64,000 nucleotides of DNA from Pezicula radicicola (Eukaryota; Ascomycota; Leotiomycetes; Helotiales; Dermateaceae). A model generated the notes under the pieces. That model did no database searches. It saw only the letters and a program-made list of their open reading frames with translations, and had not been told where the DNA came from. Of the stretch, positions 59,228-64,000 are shown in pieces; the stretch's first letter is position 1, and each line of letters begins with the position of its first letter. Position numbers and translations under genes: made by a program. Where the stretch lies: contig PDUO01000007.1 in the NCBI GenBank assembly GCA_003008705.1, forward strand, positions 967,885 through 1,031,884, written 5' to 3'.

Positions 59228-61495
59228 TTATAGGAGATCGTCGATAGACCGAATAATGGGAGCCTCACCCTTTGTGGGCGGGCTTCTAGGATCCTCGACT
59301 GGTGGTGGAGATGCAACTGGGGAATGGAAGAAGGTACTACGTGGGAACTCAGTGGTCCTTGGAGAGAATAGACCTGGAGTTGGTGGTTCTTCGAAGATTG
59401 CAGGGGCCAAGGGACGAGAGAAGTTGAATGCCTGCTGGAGAGGATTACTCGTCATCTCAGTGACTCGTGGTGACATCAATGCTGAAGTTTCCCAGTCATC
59501 AACATCTCGTCTAGGTATTGATGGAATGGTACTAAAACCAAAATCGAAGTTGTTTAATGTGCGAATAGTCTTGTTGTCCGAAGATGGAGCTTCCTCAACA
59601 GTAGGCCTACTCTGTCTGTCAGGGGTAGGCGCACTTGGTGTCGAATTTCCACGAGCACGTGATGGGGTTGGCGGTCCCTCCACGTTGAGTGTCGAGTCTG
59701 CTGATAGAGTTGGCCGGTGTCCCAAAGGCTTGACCACATCTTTCTTCTCGCCCTTCTTTTCATCCACAATCTTCTTGAAATCGTTCAAGCAGAAAAGTAA
59801 TGACATATTCGGATTGACCCACTGCGACCTAGCCTTCGCTTCATCCCGTGCTCGATCCTGAGTCCAGTCTGGATTTTTGTACATGATATAGGCGATGATT
59901 AAGGTTGCTGACCGACTTGCTCCTTGCTGGCAGTGTACTAGAACCTTCTTTCCCTCCTTGACTCTAGCATCGATCTTCTCGCACAGGTCCCAGAGCTGAT
60001 CTGTAATGTTTGTGTTGTGGTCCCAAGGTAGATGGTTATACTCCGGCCGGTGGTCCATCGCTTTCGGGGTGGTGGGTGTTTCCGGCGTCGAGTCGTACCC
60101 ACTCGGCTGGAATTCGAAAGCAGTTTTGAATGAAAAGTTCGACAACGCCGTGGAAGGAGTCATGGTAGGCTCAGACTTTGTTGATTCTCTTCTTTCCTCA
60201 GCAGCCGTAAATGGATTCCTCACCTCTCTCGCCACATTGAAGATAACATCAAACTTCATAGCCTCTTCAAGCCTTGGTTCTGAGTATAAGTGTACGCTTG
60301 GTTCCTGCATCAAAATTGGTCCATCAGGATAGCCATCCGAGTCATCATTTTCAATAAACCGTCTCCGATCGAATTCGTCACCTCCAACGTCAACACCCGC
60401 TACTCTTGTCGCCATTTGAACTCCGGATCCTTCTAGAGGAGAATCTTCATGGATTACAGATCCCATACCCAGCCTCGACGCGCCTCTGTCCCCAAACGTC
60501 ATGCCTCCTTTGGGTCCGAATGATGGAGTAGAAATTATCTGAGGCGACGACATAGAGTGCTTTAAACTCCGGCGTGCATGTAGGCCAGGTGATGCAAGGT
60601 TTCCCAATGGCGCTAAAGGCGCAGCTAGGAAATTCTGGTTCGCAGCACCCGTATTGAGACTGAGTAAACTTGGTTTCCGCCGAGCCATTGGTGTTGGAGG
60701 CTTAATAAATGATGGAGAAGGTGAGGATGGCTCGGATGTTTGTGAGTATGAGTCGGAGCCGGAATTGAGATTCAAGGCAAGACTCTTAGGATTCTTCCAT
60801 CTCCGTGGCGAGGGAGATGTCATGGGTCTCTCGTCACTAGCTGGAGGTCTGATCGTTGTTGTACTATTGTCGGCCATTTTAAGGTTGCTAAATTGGTCCA
60901 GACTGAATGCCGTAGACGCAAATGATGATAACGGGACAAGTGTGATAGGTGATTCCGGCGAAGAACTTGGTGAGGGATCTGATAATGAGCAGGAATCCAC
61001 CGTTGATATAGTCGTTGTAGGAGACGAATCTGTGGAGTCTGATGCTTGTGTAGATGTGCTTTCCCGTGATTGGTGTGAGGGAGGTTGTGCAAGAGATTTA
61101 TCGTGTGCCTCTTGTGTTTGCTGCGTTTGATGTTGTGGTATTGGAGCATTGCTTTGCGGAGTAGAATATGATGTCGTCCCAGCGAATTTCATACCAGGAC
61201 CTCCTGCGGCGCCGCTATCCGTCATATTTGCGTCCATGTCGTAAACCGACATAAAAGAAGGAATGTGATTCTCATAATTCCGAGGGCCAGCTGCTGATGG
61301 CATATTTGTAAATCTACTATCTCGTGACTGCCGTCTCTTCGGTGCCTGCGCCTGCACCTGCTGCCCGTCGATACGTCGTCCTGCCTCGAGTATAGCACCT
61401 CGTTCTTGATTCGGTGGGTTTGCAATCGCCGCAGCTGGGAATGATCTCTTTAAGGTTGGCCCGTTAGCAATCTGCACGAGTGTAGATGGAGCCAT
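59228..61495 (-). CDS. Dual-specificity (MAPK-type) protein phosphatase, Msg5-like
   Basis: These enzymes remove phosphates from Tyr and Thr, classically on MAP kinases. The single-exon frame has 755 residues. About 400 residues of Ser/Pro/Thr-rich disordered sequence precede the catalytic domain. The phosphatase signature HCQQGASRSAT has the catalytic Cys at 522 and the Arg at 528, with the general acid Asp at 492 in LPWDHNTN. The domain start FDVIFNVAREV is near 415, and after it an insertion of about 60 residues (Ser/Thr/Pro-rich) precedes LPWDHN, longer than in compact phosphatases. A C-terminal Pro/Ser tail of about 150 residues follows. The layout with a long N-terminal extension matches yeast Msg5 and its filamentous-fungal relatives. 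Docking and phosphorylation sites probably lie in the N-terminal part; that is inference. Confidence 0.92.
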   Translation of the reverse strand: MAPSTLVQIANGPTLKRSFPAAAIANPPNQERGAILEAGRRIDGQQVQAQAPKRRQSRDSRFTNMPSAAGPRNYENHIPSFMSVYDMDANMTDSGAAGGPGMKFAGTTSYSTPQSNAPIPQHQTQQTQEAHDKSLAQPPSHQSRESTSTQASDSTDSSPTTTISTVDSCSLSDPSPSSSPESPITLVPLSSFASTAFSLDQFSNLKMADNSTTTIRPPASDERPMTSPSPRRWKNPKSLALNLNSGSDSYSQTSEPSSPSPSFIKPPTPMARRKPSLLSLNTGAANQNFLAAPLAPLGNLASPGLHARRSLKHSMSSPQIISTPSFGPKGGMTFGDRGASRLGMGSVIHEDSPLEGSGVQMATRVAGVDVGGDEFDRRRFIENDDSDGYPDGPILMQEPSVHLYSEPRLEEAMKFDVIFNVAREVRNPFTAAEERRESTKSEPTMTPSTALSNFSFKTAFEFQPSGYDSTPETPTTPKAMDHRPEYNHLPWDHNTNITDQLWDLCEKIDARVKEGKKVLVHCQQGASRSATLIIAYIMYKNPDWTQDRARDEAKARSQWVNPNMSLLFCLNDFKKIVDEKKGEKKDVVKPLGHRPTLSADSTLNVEGPPTPSRARGNSTPSAPTPDRQSRPTVEEAPSSDNKTIRTLNNFDFGFSTIPSIPRRDVDDWETSALMSPRVTEMTSNPLQQAFNFSRPLAPAIFEEPPTPGLFSPRTTEFPRSTFFHSPVASPPPVEDPRSPPTKGEAPIIRSIDDLL

Positions 61496-63646
61496 AACGT
61501 GTTATTGCGTATAAATAGGATGTTGAAGGACCGTTTGATCCTGATGCATGATCTTCTTCTAGAAGACCTGCGACAAAGAATGGAGCACTGAAGGGAGGTA
61601 TAGACACACGGCTGGTTGCGGAAGCCGGTTTGTCACACTTGTCGAGAGTGTCTCCAGGAAGAGAGTACAGGAAGGACGAGGAGAATGGAAGAGGAGTAAG
61701 TACCAGGTTGACTGTGGCGCTTCGAGAGTCTGGCTACTTCAGTAGAAGCAGAGATGTCTAGACGCCGTAGCAATGTTCCAGAAAATGCGCCAGCCGGTCG
61801 GGGGAATTGAGGCTGATTCGTAAGGATAGGGAATGTAATAGGTATATGTATGTATATATGCTCGAAGTGTCCAACTCGCGAAAGGAATGTCGGGAATGGA
61901 TCAGAGAGAAGCGAAGTAGAAGCAGCAGCAGCAGCAGTAGCAGGATCCCACTCAAGGCTCCGCGGTTTTTCGTGATGGGTGTGGATTGAGATAAGCTGTG
62001 CTCGGGCCTAACGAGGTCGGCGACAGCTTCGCAATTCCCAGCTGAGAGTTTGGCTAATGCTTCTTTCGATCGCGCAGTCTTCAAGGCACTCAGCACCTGG
62101 AAGAAGCACAAAAAGAGTTGGTGTTGAGGCGGGACTCGAAAGTACGAAGACTAACAGGCGCCGGGCAGGGTATGTCTAGCGGTTGTCAGATGCAAGCTGA
62201 TTGGGCCTTACAAAGACGTAATATGCGTTCTATTTTCGGAGCGAATAGGGAACACGCAAAGGGCTGCAGAGGACGCCAAAGGACCACCTACAACAGAAAG
62301 GTAAAAAAGAGTGTGGGCGATCAACTCAACTCGGCGGCCAGTCACAGGCTACCGGCTTGAATGCGTCGATTGGAGAATGGAGAAATAAAGAGATCCTGAT
62401 TGTGGATTGTTCGCGACGCAAAGAGAGCCTCGTTCGCCTTTGTTGGTACGGGTGGCTGTGGGTGTGGTCGTAGGAAGCGGCGGTGTCAGTGAGTCTCTTC
62501 TCTCGGGGCGCATTCGTATTCGTCCAGCAAACAAGAAAGGACGCTATCTGGCCATGAAGTGTAAAAAGAGGTTACAGTGAGGATATTGGAAATTAAAAAG
62601 TGGTTGCAGGATGCGTGTGTAGCGATCCGATCAAGGGCGAGCTTGTAGTATGCGTCTCGTGTGCTGGTTGGACTGTTGGCTTGTGTATATGTATGTATGC
62701 CCCAAAAGCCAAGTTGTGCCTGACCGTCTCTGCAGAAGAGCTCTCTATTACCAAGATCCGTTCTGTATGTGTTGTTAGACGTTTGAGGTCGAGGGCGAGG
62801 AGGCTAGGAGGCTAGGAGGCTGCTTGTTGTTGAAGTAATGTTGAGCTCTTGTTCGGTGCTCCACAGTGGTCGCAAGCAGAGAGGCGCGAAATGTCCGGAA
62901 GCGTACGAAAAAGAGTACGAGGATGCTTTTATTAGATGGGTGGGTTCTGAAGGGAAGGGTGAAGTGCTAACACGGCATCATGGTTGATATAATGGGTTGG
63001 AGGAAAGGAACAACACCACAAGGTCGAAGAGCTGTCAAAAATGCAGTTCAGCAGAACACAATTAATTTTCAGTGTTTACGCCAGGCTCTCTCGAGGCTCC
63101 GGGAATAGGAATAATACTGGAGAATGCTTCACACAGACAGTTGAGCTTCCCTCGGGCAACCAGCCATTGGCGGTTCTAGCGACACACGCTGCACCTGAAA
63201 CACTCTCTTGCCAAGAGACCAATCTCGCTCCAGGTCCCTGACGCTAGCCCCTGGTGGACGAGAGTGGCTGTTGGATGTTTCAACTGCAAGCCTGCAAGCC
63301 TGGGTCGAGGTATTTTTGTATTCTCTTGCTTGCACTCGTAATAAAAATAATAATCATAATCATAAGTAATCATAATCATAAAATATTGCCACCGCCTTTC
63401 CTTTCCAGCGGGAGGCGAAATATATTTTCAAATTCGCAAAGACAAGGACTAGTAAGTGTCACTTCCACAGGTGGACGGGAGGTACTTCCTCCCTCTTCTC
63501 CTACTTTACTTCTAAATGTCGCCGCCCCATTAGCCATCAACGGCGCCTCATTCCTCAGCCGCAGCCGACGCCAACGCCTCATGAAACCCGTTATGGCCCG
63601 CGACGTCATCTATGATCTGACAGAGTGGCTTGTTCAGCTCTGAGGT
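61496..63646. other. Long upstream region of the phosphatase gene
   Basis: About 2.15 kb, unusually long for a fungal promoter, and holding no supported gene. It includes an AGC microsatellite at 61921-61943 and several overlapping frames on both strands without domains. The minus-strand phosphatase promoter and leader must lie near 61.5 kb, and the rest may hold non-coding transcripts, which I cannot show. Confidence 0.5.
61921..61943. repeat. AGC trinucleotide microsatellite
   Basis: Tandem AGC units run from 61921 to 61943 with one interruption (AGT). It lies in the upstream region of the phosphatase gene. Read as plus-strand protein it would give poly-Ser, but no gene is supported here. 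Confidence 0.75.
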
Positions 63647-64000
63647 TTATTTTCGTCCGATGTTAAACTCTCCGTACAATCGCATTTCTTGTCCCAGAAA
63701 ACTGGTACCGGGACTTGACAAGAGGCCACCATCGTAGCCTAGACCCTTTGAGAAGCCTTGAGGGAGATCCAAGCCGTCTTGGTTATCTGGGGAATACTCT
63801 TGTTGAAGTCTCGTGTAGAACATTGTGTCTTTATCTCTGTCGTTTGGGCGAAATTTTGCTATTGGTACAATGGGTATAATAGGTATAAATCAATTAGTAA
63901 TGACTCACCCGCTGTCACGGGAAGAACTCACAGGGAAACCTTGATGTTTTGGTTTATTTCCAGATCTGGAACTGTTCATGAGAGATGGGTCTCGCTGTAT
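63647..64000 (-). CDS. 3' end of a minus-strand gene running off the right edge (partial, uncertain)
   Basis: A well-behaved minus-strand frame ends at a TAA at 63647-63649 and runs back to a likely acceptor at 63859-63860 (ATAG). It includes KFRPNDRDKDTMFYTRLQQE and DGLDLPQGFSKGLGYDGG, then a short basic end (GEFNIGRK). Upstream is a GTGAGT donor near 63902-63909 and another near 63930, so an intron of roughly 50-70 bp is probable, but none of my phase combinations gave a clean join. A self-contained 58-residue frame from an ATG at 63823 is the alternative. No family recognised. Treat the upstream exon as unresolved. Confidence 0.4.

Noticed and set aside
59214..59861. 215-codon plus-strand open frame
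   Set aside because: Antisense shadow of the phosphatase C-terminal region, with no domain of its own.
62110..62210. tRNA-like words (TTCGAGTCC on minus; TAGCGGTTGTCAG on plus)
   Set aside because: No complementary T stem and no acceptor stem could be built on either strand.
1..64000. CRISPR array or dispersed 5S rRNA gene
   Set aside because: No regularly spaced direct repeats and no 5S-like start or internal box sequence was seen.

Overview
The window looks like nuclear DNA of a filamentous ascomycete. Most genes contain short introns (about 46-160 bp) with GT-AG borders and often CTAAC-type branch sites. The proteins match conserved fungal families, and compact gene blocks alternate with long AT-rich, gene-poor stretches. 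The style is compatible with a Leotiomycete (Helotiales), but that placement is an inference. I rebuilt exon joins by eye and checked them for reading-frame phase; no alignment or expression data were available.

Left block (1-16.1 kb). An Argonaute gene runs off the left edge on the minus strand. Its N-terminus carries three Cys/His zinc-knuckle motifs ahead of the usual N, L1 and PAZ regions. Next come a 71-residue single-span membrane protein, a CxxC/coiled-coil protein of unknown role, the splicing factor CWC22, a divergently transcribed DPM2 (ER mannosyl-donor synthesis) and a large WD40 protein of BCAS3 type.

First AT-rich island (16.1-23.1 kb). I see no intact gene here. It holds a broken gene for a coiled-coil membrane protein, two MITE-like inverted-repeat elements and a pair of GC-rich palindromes. 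A J-domain protein follows at 23.1-25.1 kb, then another gene-poor stretch to 30.8 kb.

Middle (30.8-47 kb). Here lie an MFS transporter of the vacuolar amino-acid/multidrug type, an intron-containing tRNA-Phe, a Ser-rich coiled-coil protein, a Pro-rich protein with a C-terminal Cys cluster, an acidic Tyr/Gly-rich protein, a 66-residue Cys-rich protein, and a protein with three adaptin-ear type motifs (WGDM, FGDF, WGDF).

Right block (47-64 kb). A TBC1D5-like Rab-GAP is divergent from the adaptin-motif gene, so two likely endosomal-traffic genes sit head to head. Then come a three-KH-domain RNA-binding protein and HUT1, a nucleotide-sugar transporter of the ER. An AT-rich interval follows, containing a broken FAD monooxygenase gene whose breaks are readable. 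A MAPK-type dual-specificity phosphatase and the 3' end of a minus-strand gene close the window.

No CRISPR array, rRNA gene or intact transposase was seen. The most unusual items are the zinc-knuckle Argonaute, the two MITE-like elements (one with apparent GTAA target duplications), and the two datable pseudogenes in the AT-rich compartments.
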